The translations under genes and the position numbers were made by a program. From assembly GCF_947253225.1 (NCBI RefSeq), contig NZ_CAMXYR010000008.1, positions 1-39,664 on the forward strand: a stretch of DNA of 39,664 nt, read 5' to 3'. The DNA comes from an uncultured Anaerococcus sp. (GTDB lineage Bacteria > Bacillota > Clostridia > Tissierellales > Peptoniphilaceae). The notes beneath the pieces were generated by a model that was given only the letters and a program-made list of their open reading frames with translations, did no database searches and had not been told where the DNA came from. Numbering within the stretch: position 1 is the first letter of the stretch; each line of letters begins with the position of its first letter. This document shows, in pieces, positions 7,220-15,564 of this stretch.

Positions 7220-8062
7220 ATGACAATGAATATAAATTGGTTTCCAGGGCATATGAAAAAGACCAAGGAACTTATTATAGATAATTTGAAACTTGTGGAT
7301 ATAGTTCTTGAAATTATTGATGGAAGGATTCCGAAATCTTCCAGAAATCCCATGTTAGATGAGATTATTGCTGATAAGCCTAGGATGATTATTATGAACA
7401 AGTCCGATCTCTCAGACCCTGTTTATAATAAAGAATGGATACAAAAGTTTAAGGATGAAGGGATTCCTGCTATAGCTATGAATTCTAAGGACAAGGTCCC
7501 AGTAGATAAGATTTATAGGGAAGCTAAGAATCTGCTTGGGGAAAAGTTTAAGAAAAATGAGGAAAAAAACATAGATAATCCTCTAATTAGGATGATGATT
7601 GTTGGCGTTCCTAATTCAGGAAAGTCTACCTTTATTAATAAGGTTTCTAAGAAAAAGGGAGCAAGGGTTGGGAATAGACCAGGCATCACCCAAACTAAAC
7701 AATGGATTAAGACGGGGTCAAACATTCAACTTCTCGATACGCCAGGAGTTTTATGGCCAAAGTTTGAGGAAAAAATCGGCCTCCACCTTTCTTTTACCAA
7801 TGCTATCAAGGATGAGGTTTTAAATATAGAGGATCTAACTTTAAGGTTCATTGAGGAGATGAAGGAAATTAAACCAGAAGCTCTTAGGGAAAGATACGGG
7901 GTAGATCCAGAAGAGTCTGCTATTGAAATTTATGAGCAAATAGCCAAAAAACGTGGGGCTATAATTGCTGGTGGAGATTTTGATTATACAAGAGCAGCCA
8001 ATATAATCCTAAATGATTTTAGGTCGGGAAAACTTGGAAAGATTAGCTTGGAAAGACCATGA
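7220..8062 (+). CDS. rbgA: Ribosome biogenesis GTPase RbgA (YlqF)
   Basis: RbgA is a late 50S assembly GTPase. The 280-aa product has the circularly permuted GTPase order: G4 NKSD (60-63) precedes G1 GVPNSGKST (129-137) and G3 DTPG (173-176). It also has the early NWFPGHMKK motif typical of the family and the C-terminal RNA-binding region. ATG 7220 is favoured over 7226 by GGAG at 7207-7210. It heads an rbgA-rnhB-yraN-dprA-topA run. Its position after the rplS operon, interrupted here by the peptide/ABC cassette, resembles the Bacillus order. Confidence 0.97.
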   Translation: MTMNINWFPGHMKKTKELIIDNLKLVDIVLEIIDGRIPKSSRNPMLDEIIADKPRMIIMNKSDLSDPVYNKEWIQKFKDEGIPAIAMNSKDKVPVDKIYREAKNLLGEKFKKNEEKNIDNPLIRMMIVGVPNSGKSTFINKVSKKKGARVGNRPGITQTKQWIKTGSNIQLLDTPGVLWPKFEEKIGLHLSFTNAIKDEVLNIEDLTLRFIEEMKEIKPEALRERYGVDPEESAIEIYEQIAKKRGAIIAGGDFDYTRAANIILNDFRSGKLGKISLERP

Positions 8063-8688
8063 GATATTCTATTTATAATGATGATATAAAAAAAGAAATC
8101 CACGAAAAATATGAATTAATTGCTGGAATTGATGAAGTTGGCAGAGGACCTCTTGCAGGTCCTGTTGTAACTTGTGCAGTTATTATGAAGAAGGATTCTC
8201 ACATAGAGGGAGTTACGGATTCTAAAAAACTTACTAGAAAGAAAATGCTTGACCTCAAGGATAAAATCCTGAAAGAGACGTTAGCTTACGCCTATGGTTA
8301 TGCTAATCCTAGGATGGTTGATAAGATAAATATCAAAAACGCCACCCACAAGGCTATGGAAGAGGCTCTAAATTCGCTAGATATAAGGCCTGAAATTGTT
8401 TTGATAGATGCAGAAAAAATCGCAACAGATCTTCCTCAGCTAAATATTGTTAAGGGAGATTTGAATGAGTATGTCATATCTTGTGCTTCAATTCTTGCTA
8501 AAGTTAGGAGAGATGATATTATGATTAATTTTTCTAAAATTTACCCTAATTATGGCTTTGATACCAATATGGGATATGGAACAAAAAACCACTATGCAGG
8601 TCTTGAAAAATACGGGGAAACACCAATTCATAGACAGACTTTCCTTAGAAAATTTCACGAAAGGCAGATGACTTTTGATGACCTATAA
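8059..8688 (+). CDS. rnhB: Ribonuclease HII
   Basis: RNase HII removes ribonucleotides and RNA primers from DNA. The 209-aa product has GIDEVGRGPLAGP with D25 and E26, the third acid D117 (VLIDAEK) and the fourth D152 in AKVRRDDIM. These make up the DEDD active site. The start overlaps rbgA by 4 nt (ATGA). Confidence 0.97.
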   Translation: MRYSIYNDDIKKEIHEKYELIAGIDEVGRGPLAGPVVTCAVIMKKDSHIEGVTDSKKLTRKKMLDLKDKILKETLAYAYGYANPRMVDKINIKNATHKAMEEALNSLDIRPEIVLIDAEKIATDLPQLNIVKGDLNEYVISCASILAKVRRDDIMINFSKIYPNYGFDTNMGYGTKNHYAGLEKYGETPIHRQTFLRKFHERQMTFDDL

Positions 8689-9025
8689 AAAGCAAGTAGG
8701 AGATTATGGAGAAAACCTAGTGGCAGACTTACTAAGAGCCAAGGGTTATGAAATTATTGCAAGAAATTATAGGAAATTTTTTGGTGAAATTGATATAGTG
8801 GCAAGAAATGAGGAGCTTGTTGCCTTTGTTGAAGTAAAGACCAGAAAAAACAAGGATTTTGCTAATCCTAGTGAGGCAGTAACCTTTAGTAAGCAAGCTA
8901 AAATTGTCAAGGCGAGTCAGGCCTATCTTATGGAAAATGACCTCACCGATTCTATCATTCGTTTTGATGTGGCTGAGGTGATTAGAGAAAGTGGGGAGGT
9001 TAATTACATTGAAAACGCCTTTTAA
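8678..9025 (+). CDS. yraN: YraN-family (UPF0102) endonuclease-like protein
   Basis: This 115-aa protein has a restriction-endonuclease-like fold signature: G-x-x-GE near the N-terminus, a central GEIDIVA segment and FVEVKTRK, the usual E...D...E-x-K nuclease residues. The family is often found next to rnhB and topA/dprA, and its biological role is unsettled. A TTG at 8675 directly precedes the ATG at 8678 and could also initiate. Both overlap the end of rnhB. The family call is firm. Confidence 0.9.
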   Translation: MTYKKQVGDYGENLVADLLRAKGYEIIARNYRKFFGEIDIVARNEELVAFVEVKTRKNKDFANPSEAVTFSKQAKIVKASQAYLMENDLTDSIIRFDVAEVIRESGEVNYIENAF

Positions 9026-10106
9026 GATGACCAAGGATGAAATTATTTTATACCTAAATTTCATATACTTAAAAAACCAATTAATCCTAGACCTTTATGA
9101 TAAGACAGGGTTTGCGGATTTTTTTGAAAGAGATAGGATCTTTTATGATTTTTTAAGTGATGCGAACTTCGATAAGATTTTTAATAAAGAATCTCTGGAG
9201 AACTTCTCTTACTACTTGGAGAGGGTTCAGAAGTATAATTACAAATACATAAGTTTTTTGGATGATGCTTATCCTGAGAATCTGACTTTCATTGATGATA
9301 GACCTGCCCTTTTATATTACAAGGGGAGTCTTGACTATGAATCTGACAAGAAGTCCCTTGCCTTTGTTGGTTCAAGAAAGTGCACAGCCTATGGCAAATG
9401 GGCAGCTAAGACCTTGAGTGAGAAAGTATCCTTAGCAGGAATTACTAGTGTTTCAGGCCTTGCCTATGGGATAGATGCTATAAGCCATAAGGCTAGCCTT
9501 GATGTGGGCAAAAGGACTATTGGGGTAATTGGATGTGGGATTGATAAAATTTATCCCAAACAAAACAAGGACCTTTATAGGAAAGTAGAAGAAAATGGCC
9601 TTATTTTATCAGAATTTCCCTTAGGAACTGATCCTATAGCCTATAATTTTCCCAGAAGAAATAGGATAATATCTGGAATTTCTCTAGGGACTGTAGTTAT
9701 AGAAGCTAAGGAAAAATCTGGAACTATGATTACAGTAAGGTGTGCCTTAGATCAAGGCAGGGAAGTTTTTGCGGTTCCTGGCAATATCAATTCCATCTAT
9801 TCTAAGGGAACTAATAAAATGATTCAAGAAGGTGCGAAGCTTATTTTATCGGCAGATGATATAATAGAAGAACTTTCTTATTTGGTTGATGTATCAAAAC
9901 AAAAAAATATATTAGACTACTCAAAACTTGATAAGGACGAAGCCCAAGTGGTAAGATACATTGAGACATCACCTAGTACAAGTGCGGATGAGCTAAGTCA
10001 AAAGCTTGGTATGGATATTAATATTATAAATTATCTGCTTACCTCGCTTGAACTAAAGGATTATATAGAAAACATTGGAAATAACGAATTTATTATAAAG
10101 GAGTGA
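9009..10106 (+). CDS. dprA: DNA processing protein DprA (Smf)
   Basis: DprA loads RecA on incoming single-stranded DNA during transformation and protects it. The 365-aa product has an N-terminal SAM-like region, the Rossmann domain with VGSRKCTAYG, SGLAYGIDAISH, NFPRRNRIISG and FAVPGNINS, and a C-terminal winged-helix domain (about 305-365). I chose the TTG at 9009 because GGGGAGG (8993-8999) is ideally spaced. ATG 9027 would give 359 aa without a good RBS. The start lies inside the yraN end. Presence of DprA hints at natural competence but does not prove it. Confidence 0.93.
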   Translation: MKTPFKMTKDEIILYLNFIYLKNQLILDLYDKTGFADFFERDRIFYDFLSDANFDKIFNKESLENFSYYLERVQKYNYKYISFLDDAYPENLTFIDDRPALLYYKGSLDYESDKKSLAFVGSRKCTAYGKWAAKTLSEKVSLAGITSVSGLAYGIDAISHKASLDVGKRTIGVIGCGIDKIYPKQNKDLYRKVEENGLILSEFPLGTDPIAYNFPRRNRIISGISLGTVVIEAKEKSGTMITVRCALDQGREVFAVPGNINSIYSKGTNKMIQEGAKLILSADDIIEELSYLVDVSKQKNILDYSKLDKDEAQVVRYIETSPSTSADELSQKLGMDINIINYLLTSLELKDYIENIGNNEFIIKE

Positions 10107-10110
10107 GTAT

Positions 10111-12165
10111 TTGGCAAAGAACTTAGTAATAGTAGAATCTCCAACCAAGGCAAAGTCAATATCTAAAATGCTTGGAAGGAATTACAAGGTTATGGCAACA
10201 ATCGGCCACTTGAGAGACCTTCCGAAAAGCAAATTTGGAGTAGATATAGAAAATGACTTTGAACCAGAATACATAAAGGTGAGGGGACGAGCAAAAACTA
10301 TAAATGAACTAAAAAAAGAAAGTGATAAGGCAGAAAAAGTTTTTCTAGCAACCGACCCTGATAGGGAAGGAGAGGCTATTAGCTGGCACTTGCAATTTCT
10401 CCTTGGTCTTAACCCTAAGGATAAAAATAGAGTTGAATTTCATGAAATAACCAAGGAAAATGTCAAAAATGCCATCAAAAATCCAAGAACCATTGACCAA
10501 AATCTGGTAGATGCCCAACAGGCTAGGCGAGTTATGGATAGGATTGTGGGCTACGAGATAAGTCCTATCTTGTGGAAGAGAGTCAAGTCTGGACTTTCAG
10601 CAGGACGTGTTCAATCTGTAGCTCTCAAACTAATTGTCGATAGGCAAAAGGAGATTGATGACTTCATACCAGAAGAATACTGGACGATTACTGCTCACCA
10701 TAAGGTTGACAAGTTGAAATTTGAATCGGAATTTTATGGAACAAATGATAAAAAGATGAAGGTTTCTAAGGAAAGTGGAGCTGATAAGGTTCTTGGTAAA
10801 ATCGATAAGGACAGGTTTGAGGTTGTTAAAATAACAAAAACAAAAAAGAGGAGAAAACCTCAAAAGCCATACACAACCTCAACTCTCCAACAAGATGCAT
10901 CAAATAGGCTTGGCTATTCTACAAAATACACCATGCAATTAGCCCAACAACTCTTTGAAGGTATAGATGTAGGAGATGGAAGTGTTGGACTTATTACCTA
11001 CATGAGAACAGATGCTAACAGGATTTCCAAAGATATAGTAAACGAAACCCTTGCCTTCATCAAAGATAAGTATGGAAGAGAATATGCTGGCAAAGGTAAC
11101 ACTTATGAGGGTAAGAAAAAAGGCAGTCAAGACGCTCACGAAGCCATAAGACCAACATCAATCAAGAGAAATCCTATAGAACTAAAACAATACCTAACGG
11201 ATCAACAATATAAGCTATACAAGATGATATGGGAAAGAGTTGTGCAAAGCCAGATGGCTGATTATGAATACTTGTCAACTCAAATTCTCTTTAATAATAA
11301 TGATTTGATATTCAAAACAAATGGAAAAATTACGATTTTTGATGGTTACAATAAACTTGGAAGTGCTAATGAGAATGAAAACATCCTACCAGAACTTAAA
11401 GAAGGGGATGTAATATCTGCTGAAAAGATTGACAAAGACCAGCACTTTACCAATCCTCCAGCTAGGTACACCGAAGCTTCCCTAGTTAAAACTTTGGAAG
11501 AGTTTGGAATCGGCAGACCATCAACCTATTCAGCCACAATCAATCAGATTATATCGAGAAACTATGTCGAGCTTGAGGGAAGAAGCATCTACCCAACAGA
11601 CCTTGGAAAAACTGTTAATACCTTCCTCCAAGAAAACTTCGATGATGTTATTAATGTTGAATTTACGGCTGAGATGGAAGAAGCTCTTGATAATATAGCA
11701 GAAGGAGATAGGTACTGGAAGGAACTTCTAAAGTCTTTCTACAAGGATTTTGAAAAAGATATGAAAGGCGTTAAGGAAGACGATAAGGACTACAAGGTAA
11801 AAGATGAAGTTCTTGAAGATAAATGTCCTAAGTGCGGTAAACCACTTGCTATTAAACACGGAAGAAATGGTAAATTCATTGGATGTACTGGTTTTCCTGC
11901 CTGTGATTTTACGAAATCAATCGTAAAATCAACGGGTGTAGAGTGTCCAAAATGTAAAGAAGGAACTATAATAGAAAAAGTAAGCAAGAGAGGGAAGAGA
12001 TTCTACGGGTGCGACAATTTCCCTAAATGCGACTTCGCGCTCTGGGATCCACCAACTGGTGAAAAATGCCCAGAATGTGGTTCTCTGCTAATTCACAAGA
12101 AAAACAGGTCGACAGATGAAATAAAATGCTCATCATGCGATTATATAAAAGAAAAGAAGAGATAA
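10111..12165 (+). CDS. topA: DNA topoisomerase I (type IA) with C-terminal zinc ribbons
   Basis: TopA relaxes negative supercoils. The 684-aa product shows the Toprim domain (E9; D82-x-D84 in TDPDREGE), the active tyrosine Y297 in GLITYMRTDA, and three C-terminal four-cysteine zinc ribbons beginning CPKCGK, CPKCKE and CPECGS. The start is TTG with AAGGAG at 10098-10103, four bases after dprA. The dprA-topA order is conserved in Firmicutes. It ends at a long bidirectional terminator. Confidence 0.98.
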   Translation: MAKNLVIVESPTKAKSISKMLGRNYKVMATIGHLRDLPKSKFGVDIENDFEPEYIKVRGRAKTINELKKESDKAEKVFLATDPDREGEAISWHLQFLLGLNPKDKNRVEFHEITKENVKNAIKNPRTIDQNLVDAQQARRVMDRIVGYEISPILWKRVKSGLSAGRVQSVALKLIVDRQKEIDDFIPEEYWTITAHHKVDKLKFESEFYGTNDKKMKVSKESGADKVLGKIDKDRFEVVKITKTKKRRKPQKPYTTSTLQQDASNRLGYSTKYTMQLAQQLFEGIDVGDGSVGLITYMRTDANRISKDIVNETLAFIKDKYGREYAGKGNTYEGKKKGSQDAHEAIRPTSIKRNPIELKQYLTDQQYKLYKMIWERVVQSQMADYEYLSTQILFNNNDLIFKTNGKITIFDGYNKLGSANENENILPELKEGDVISAEKIDKDQHFTNPPARYTEASLVKTLEEFGIGRPSTYSATINQIISRNYVELEGRSIYPTDLGKTVNTFLQENFDDVINVEFTAEMEEALDNIAEGDRYWKELLKSFYKDFEKDMKGVKEDDKDYKVKDEVLEDKCPKCGKPLAIKHGRNGKFIGCTGFPACDFTKSIVKSTGVECPKCKEGTIIEKVSKRGKRFYGCDNFPKCDFALWDPPTGEKCPECGSLLIHKKNRSTDEIKCSSCDYIKEKKR

Positions 12166-12172
12166 GGAAAAT

Positions 12173-12236
12173 AAAAATCCCTACTTATTGGCGATAAAGA
12201 CTAATCTTTGCTAACCAATAGGTAGGGATTTTATTT
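12173..12236. terminator. Bidirectional terminator between topA and mscL
   Basis: AAAATCCCTACTTATTGG pairs with CCAATAGGTAGGGATTTT (one G-T pair). The loop itself contains an AAAGA/TCTTT stem. Flanking A and T runs allow termination of topA (+) and mscL (-). Confidence 0.9.
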
Positions 12237-12242
12237 TAGCTA

Positions 12243-12650
12243 TTATTCATTTTCGTTGTGGTAATCACCAAGTTTTGATGTACAATGTGGACACCTGCTA
12301 GCCTTTATAGGAATAGAGCTTTTGCAGTAAGGACATTCTTTTTCGGTTTCTTCCTTCACATCTTCCTTGTGAAGAGAATTGATTGCCTTAACTATCATAA
12401 ACATTACAAAGGCGATAATTATAAATGATATTACTGAGTTAATAAAATTGCCTACCTTAAGGCTTGCCCCTGCAACGTTTACGACAACATCTTCATAATC
12501 AATACCTGCTGTAAGACCAGAGATGATTGGCATTAGGATATCATCAACCATACTTTTTACAATAGCTGTAAAAGCTGAACCCATGATAATACCTATAGCC
12601 ATATCTAAGACATTTCCACGGGCTATAAAATTTTTAAATTCTTTTAGCAT
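12243..12650 (-). CDS. mscL: Large-conductance mechanosensitive channel MscL with C-terminal zinc ribbon
   Basis: MscL is an emergency pressure valve opened by membrane tension. The 135-aa product begins MLKEFKNFIARGNVLDMAIG, has two membrane helices (about 15-40 and 66-90) and the GxxxG-rich first helix. It ends with a four-cysteine module (CPYC at residues 105-108 and CPHC near 119-122), a tail also seen in other Firmicutes MscL proteins. GGGAGGAAGT precedes the ATG. It is convergent with topA and divergent from the NUDIX gene. Confidence 0.96.
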   Translation of the reverse strand: MLKEFKNFIARGNVLDMAIGIIMGSAFTAIVKSMVDDILMPIISGLTAGIDYEDVVVNVAGASLKVGNFINSVISFIIIAFVMFMIVKAINSLHKEDVKEETEKECPYCKSSIPIKASRCPHCTSKLGDYHNENE

Positions 12651-12714
12651 ACTTCCTCCCTTGATTCTTCGTTTACTAAGTTTTATACCCGATATCCTAC
12701 CAATAAAACATTAT

Positions 12715-12743
12715 TTGACTTTAGTAAATGAATTTAATATCAT
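12715..12743 (+). promoter_or_regulatory. Promoter of the NUDIX-nucleotidyltransferase-dacA run
   Basis: TTGACT (12715-12720) and TATCAT (12738-12743) are 17 nt apart. The predicted start is near 12750, immediately before the AGGAG at 12751, so the leader is very short. Confidence 0.75.
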
Positions 12744-12761
12744 TTTATGTAGGAGTAAAAT

Positions 12762-13352
12762 ATGAAAAGCTTATTGGTTGATGATGAATTTTATGCTAAG
12801 TTAAAATCCTATGCAGTATTTATCCCACTTATAGAGATAGATGGAGAAGATCATATTCTTTTTGAGGTGAGAAGCCAAAATATTGCCCAGCCTGGCGAAG
12901 TTTCTTTCCCTGGAGGTAGGCTAGAAGAAGGCGAGGGCTTCAAAGATGCTGCCCTAAGAGAAACTATGGAAGAACTTCTCCTAGCCAATGAAGACATAGA
13001 GTATTTAGGATATTCATCAATGATTCTTAATTCTTCTTTTAGACACATCAAAAGTTTTTATGGAAGAATTAAGAAAAAAATTGAAGATATAAAGTATAAT
13101 GAAGAAGTAGAATCGATTTTTGCCGTAAAAGTTTCATATTTTGTGGATAAGCCACCGATAAGATATAGGGCACCTTACAAGATGGATTTTCCAAAAGATT
13201 TTCCCTTTGACAAGATTCCTAGGGGAAGAGATTATGAGTTTACTACAGGCTACCACGATATGTATTTTTATGATACAAACCCTGTTATTTGGGGGCTTAC
13301 GGCAAAATTTTTGAAAAATTTTATAGAAAGCTGGACGAAAGATGAGAGATGA
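12762..13352 (+). CDS. NUDIX hydrolase, CoA pyrophosphatase-like
   Basis: The 196-aa product has a NUDIX box at residues 52-74: G, five residues, E58, seven residues, then RETMEE. The usual final Gly-hydrophobic pair is replaced by Leu-Leu. Immediately upstream, FEVRSQNIAQPGEVSFPGG closely resembles the UPF0035 signature of NUDT7/CoA-diphosphatase enzymes. The likely reaction is hydrolysis of CoA or a related nucleotide diphosphate in the cytoplasm. The first gene of a three-gene run, it overlaps the next gene by 11 nt. The subfamily is probable, and the substrate is unproven. Confidence 0.85.
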   Translation: MKSLLVDDEFYAKLKSYAVFIPLIEIDGEDHILFEVRSQNIAQPGEVSFPGGRLEEGEGFKDAALRETMEELLLANEDIEYLGYSSMILNSSFRHIKSFYGRIKKKIEDIKYNEEVESIFAVKVSYFVDKPPIRYRAPYKMDFPKDFPFDKIPRGRDYEFTTGYHDMYFYDTNPVIWGLTAKFLKNFIESWTKDER

Positions 13353-14172
13353 TATAAAAAAGAGATTTATCGACTATGGCAGAGATGAGGAATCCATAGT
13401 TTCAATTTTTTGTATAAAATCAAATACTAACGAAGAATTTACTGACTTATACCTAGTTGTTGATGAAGTTATAATTGGTAAGCTTGAAAAAGACCTAAAG
13501 ACCTTATTTGATGATATAATTCTAGTAACTAGAGCTAAAGATAGGTTTGAATACGAGAAAAACAGTCAAGCTTACACAATAATTCAAGCCTATAAAAAGG
13601 ACAATATGAAAATTTCTGAAACTATAATAGCCAAAGATTTAGCCAAAGATTTTATGAAAACTTTAGCTTCTGACATTGAATTTATTTACAATAACCCTAA
13701 AGAAGAAGTCCTCGAGGTAAATAAAGATTTTAAGTACCCTCTAGCAAAAGAATATGAGTTTAAAACTTGTGTCGATAATTTCTTTGCAAATGCTATAGAA
13801 GTTTCCCTTTATATAAACCAAAAAGATCCAATAGCTGCCTCAATCAAGATGGAGGATGTAAGAAAAGAGCTTATTAAAATGCTAGATTTCCACCTCATAA
13901 ATAAATTTTATGGGCTAAGAAATATGGGTAAGGATGGGTCAGCCCTAATCCACACCCTAAGTAAGGATTACAGGGAAGATTTGGAGCTAACCTTTGCGAC
14001 TAATGAGCTTATGGATATTTACAATTGCCTATTTAAAGCCTGTGGCTTATTCAGAAAAGTAGGCATGGAAGAAGCAGAGAAATTGGGATATTCCTATAAC
14101 AAAGAAGCAGATGTAAAGACCCTTAAGCTTTTGAGGGACAATTACAGAAGGCTTGAATCTTTTTTAAGGTAG
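13342..14172 (+). CDS. ANT(6)/AadE-like nucleotidyltransferase homologue, catalytic motif degenerate
   Basis: The 276-aa product aligns by eye along its length with streptomycin 6-adenylyltransferases (AadE/ANT(6)). The C-terminal helical region is best conserved: a CVDNFF segment near 148, a KEL..ML.FH stretch, LFRKVGMEEAEKLGYSY and the LLRDNYRRL end. The N-terminal catalytic motif is not intact. The family's GSR plus paired aspartates (FQDYDI) appear here as IKSNTNEEFTDLYL, so the GS dipeptide and one Asp are gone. The third acidic strand (RIDLTLI in AadE) reads KISETII. I predict little or no nucleotidyl transfer and do not infer drug resistance. It overlaps the NUDIX gene and is 6 bp from dacA. 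Confidence 0.72.
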   Translation: MRDDIKKRFIDYGRDEESIVSIFCIKSNTNEEFTDLYLVVDEVIIGKLEKDLKTLFDDIILVTRAKDRFEYEKNSQAYTIIQAYKKDNMKISETIIAKDLAKDFMKTLASDIEFIYNNPKEEVLEVNKDFKYPLAKEYEFKTCVDNFFANAIEVSLYINQKDPIAASIKMEDVRKELIKMLDFHLINKFYGLRNMGKDGSALIHTLSKDYREDLELTFATNELMDIYNCLFKACGLFRKVGMEEAEKLGYSYNKEADVKTLKLLRDNYRRLESFLR

Positions 14173-14178
14173 GTTAAT

Positions 14179-15390
14179 ATGAAAAAAATAAAGATGAGGG
14201 TGGCGGCTCTCCTAAGTATGGCAGTATTTCTATTTACCAGTATGTCCTTTTCCAAGGGAGAGGGTAAAATAGTCGGACTTGATGAGAATGTTTCCTCCTA
14301 TGTTATAGGTAATGAAGAAACAGGAGATATATATTGCGAGAAAAATTCTGATCAACCAAGAGCTATTGCCTCCCTAACTAAGCTTATGACCTTTTATTTG
14401 GTAAGAGATGCTATAGAAGAAGGAAAAATAAAGCTTGATACAAGCGTAAAGGCAGATAAGAGGACTGAGGAGCTAACAAGCTGGGAATACTCAGCCCTTG
14501 GCTTAAAGGAAGGAGAATCCTATAGTGTAGAAGAACTCCTCCAAGGATTGATAGCAGTAAGTGGAAATGATTGTGCCTATCTTTTAGCAAAAACAGTGGC
14601 TGGCTCTGAAGAAGCCTTTGCCAAGAAAATGAATGAAAAAGCTAAAGAATTAGGTCTTAAAAGTCAAAAATATTATAATGCAAGTGGAATTGATACTAAA
14701 GATGATAAGGAAAACCAATCATCAGCTAAGGATCTTTTCAACCTAGCAAGAGAGCTTATAAAAAAATACCCAGATATTTTGAAATATTCTTCAATGGATG
14801 AGGTAAATATTCCAGGTAAGGGCATAAAGAAATCCTCAACAATTCCTCTAAAAGATGAAATAAAGGGAGTGGATGGTCTAAAGACTGGAACTACAGAAAA
14901 GGCTGGATACTGCTTGATATCAAGTGTGGATATGAAAGAGCTTGATGGCAATGATGAGTTTAGGTGTTTGGGAGTTGTCCTAGGAGCGGACCAAAAAGAC
15001 ACTAGAGATAGTGCCATGAAGGATCTTATTTATTATGTATCTAGGTTTTATTCATGTGAGAAAGTTCTTGACAAAAATAGGAGTGTAGAAAGCATAGAAG
15101 AAGCTTCAGCCAAGCAAGGCTATGTGGAAGTATATCCTGCTGAGGACTTGACTATAATTTCTAAAGACAATATAAATGTTGCCACTAAGATTAACCTAAA
15201 CAAAAATATCAAAGCTCCTATCAAAAAAGGAGAAATTCTAGGAAGTGTAGATGTTAACTACGGTGGTAAGGATTATAAGGTTGACCTAGTGGCAAAAGAT
15301 GATATTGAAGAAGCAAGCTTCTTAGGAAAAATTACCAGAAGTGTAAAAAATAACGTAAATTTTTTACTCGACCTATTGATTGCGAGATAA
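14179..15390 (+). CDS. dacA: D-alanyl-D-alanine carboxypeptidase (PBP5/DacA type)
   Basis: This low-molecular-weight penicillin-binding protein trims the terminal D-Ala of peptidoglycan stem peptides outside the membrane. The 403-aa product has an N-terminal signal segment (about 1-25). The catalytic motifs are S65-L-T-K68, S128-G-N130 and K235-T-G237. A C-terminal beta domain and a hydrophobic amphipathic anchor (NVNFLLDLLIAR) follow. The length is usual for the S11 family. The tRNA promoter lies over its last codons. Confidence 0.96.
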   Translation: MKKIKMRVAALLSMAVFLFTSMSFSKGEGKIVGLDENVSSYVIGNEETGDIYCEKNSDQPRAIASLTKLMTFYLVRDAIEEGKIKLDTSVKADKRTEELTSWEYSALGLKEGESYSVEELLQGLIAVSGNDCAYLLAKTVAGSEEAFAKKMNEKAKELGLKSQKYYNASGIDTKDDKENQSSAKDLFNLARELIKKYPDILKYSSMDEVNIPGKGIKKSSTIPLKDEIKGVDGLKTGTTEKAGYCLISSVDMKELDGNDEFRCLGVVLGADQKDTRDSAMKDLIYYVSRFYSCEKVLDKNRSVESIEEASAKQGYVEVYPAEDLTIISKDNINVATKINLNKNIKAPIKKGEILGSVDVNYGGKDYKVDLVAKDDIEEASFLGKITRSVKNNVNFLLDLLIAR

Positions 15391-15403
15391 AAAGTGTTAT
15401 AAT
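15376..15403 (+). promoter_or_regulatory. Promoter of tRNA-Arg
   Basis: TTGATT (15376-15381), a 16-nt spacer and an extended -10, TGTTATAAT (15395-15403). The -35 lies inside the end of dacA. Confidence 0.8.
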
Positions 15404-15430
15404 AATAGAGGACTCTTTTGGTCCTCATAT

Positions 15431-15507
15431 GTATCGGTAGCTCAGCTGGATAGAGCACCGCCCTCCTAAGGCGGGTGTCGGAGGTTCGAATCCTCTTCGG
15501 TACACCA
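15431..15507 (+). tRNA. tRNA-Arg (anticodon CCT)
   Basis: A complete cloverleaf can be drawn: a 7-bp acceptor (GTATCGG / TCGGTAC with wobble pairs), a D arm with AGCTCAGCTGG, an anticodon stem CCGCC/GGCGG around loop CTCCTAA (anticodon CCT at 15465-15467), a T arm with TTCGAAT, and encoded 3' CCA at 15505-15507. It reads the AGG arginine codon. Confidence 0.97.
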
Positions 15508-15512
15508 AGCAA

Positions 15513-15540
15513 AGGCTGTTGGCAACAACAGTCTATTTTT
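15513..15540 (+). terminator. Terminator after tRNA-Arg
   Basis: A nine-pair stem AGGCTGTTG / CAACAGTCT with a GCAA tetraloop and one G-T pair, followed by ATTTTT. It lies only five bases after the tRNA CCA end. Confidence 0.8.
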
Positions 15541-15564
15541 ATGGAAAAAACTGGGAGAATAATA

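Noticed and set aside
11790..12160. Cysteine pairs at the topA C-terminus considered as a separate zinc protein
   Set aside because: They are in frame with topA and are the usual topoisomerase zinc ribbons.
15273..15512. Minus-strand ORF of 79 codons over the tRNA and the end of dacA
   Set aside because: Its N-terminal part is the reverse translation of a tRNA gene, a well-known false annotation, and it has no RBS or homology of its own.
15475..15564. Upstream extension of tadA beginning inside the tRNA
   Set aside because: It would translate tRNA and terminator sequence. The GTG at 15565 has a proper ribosome site.
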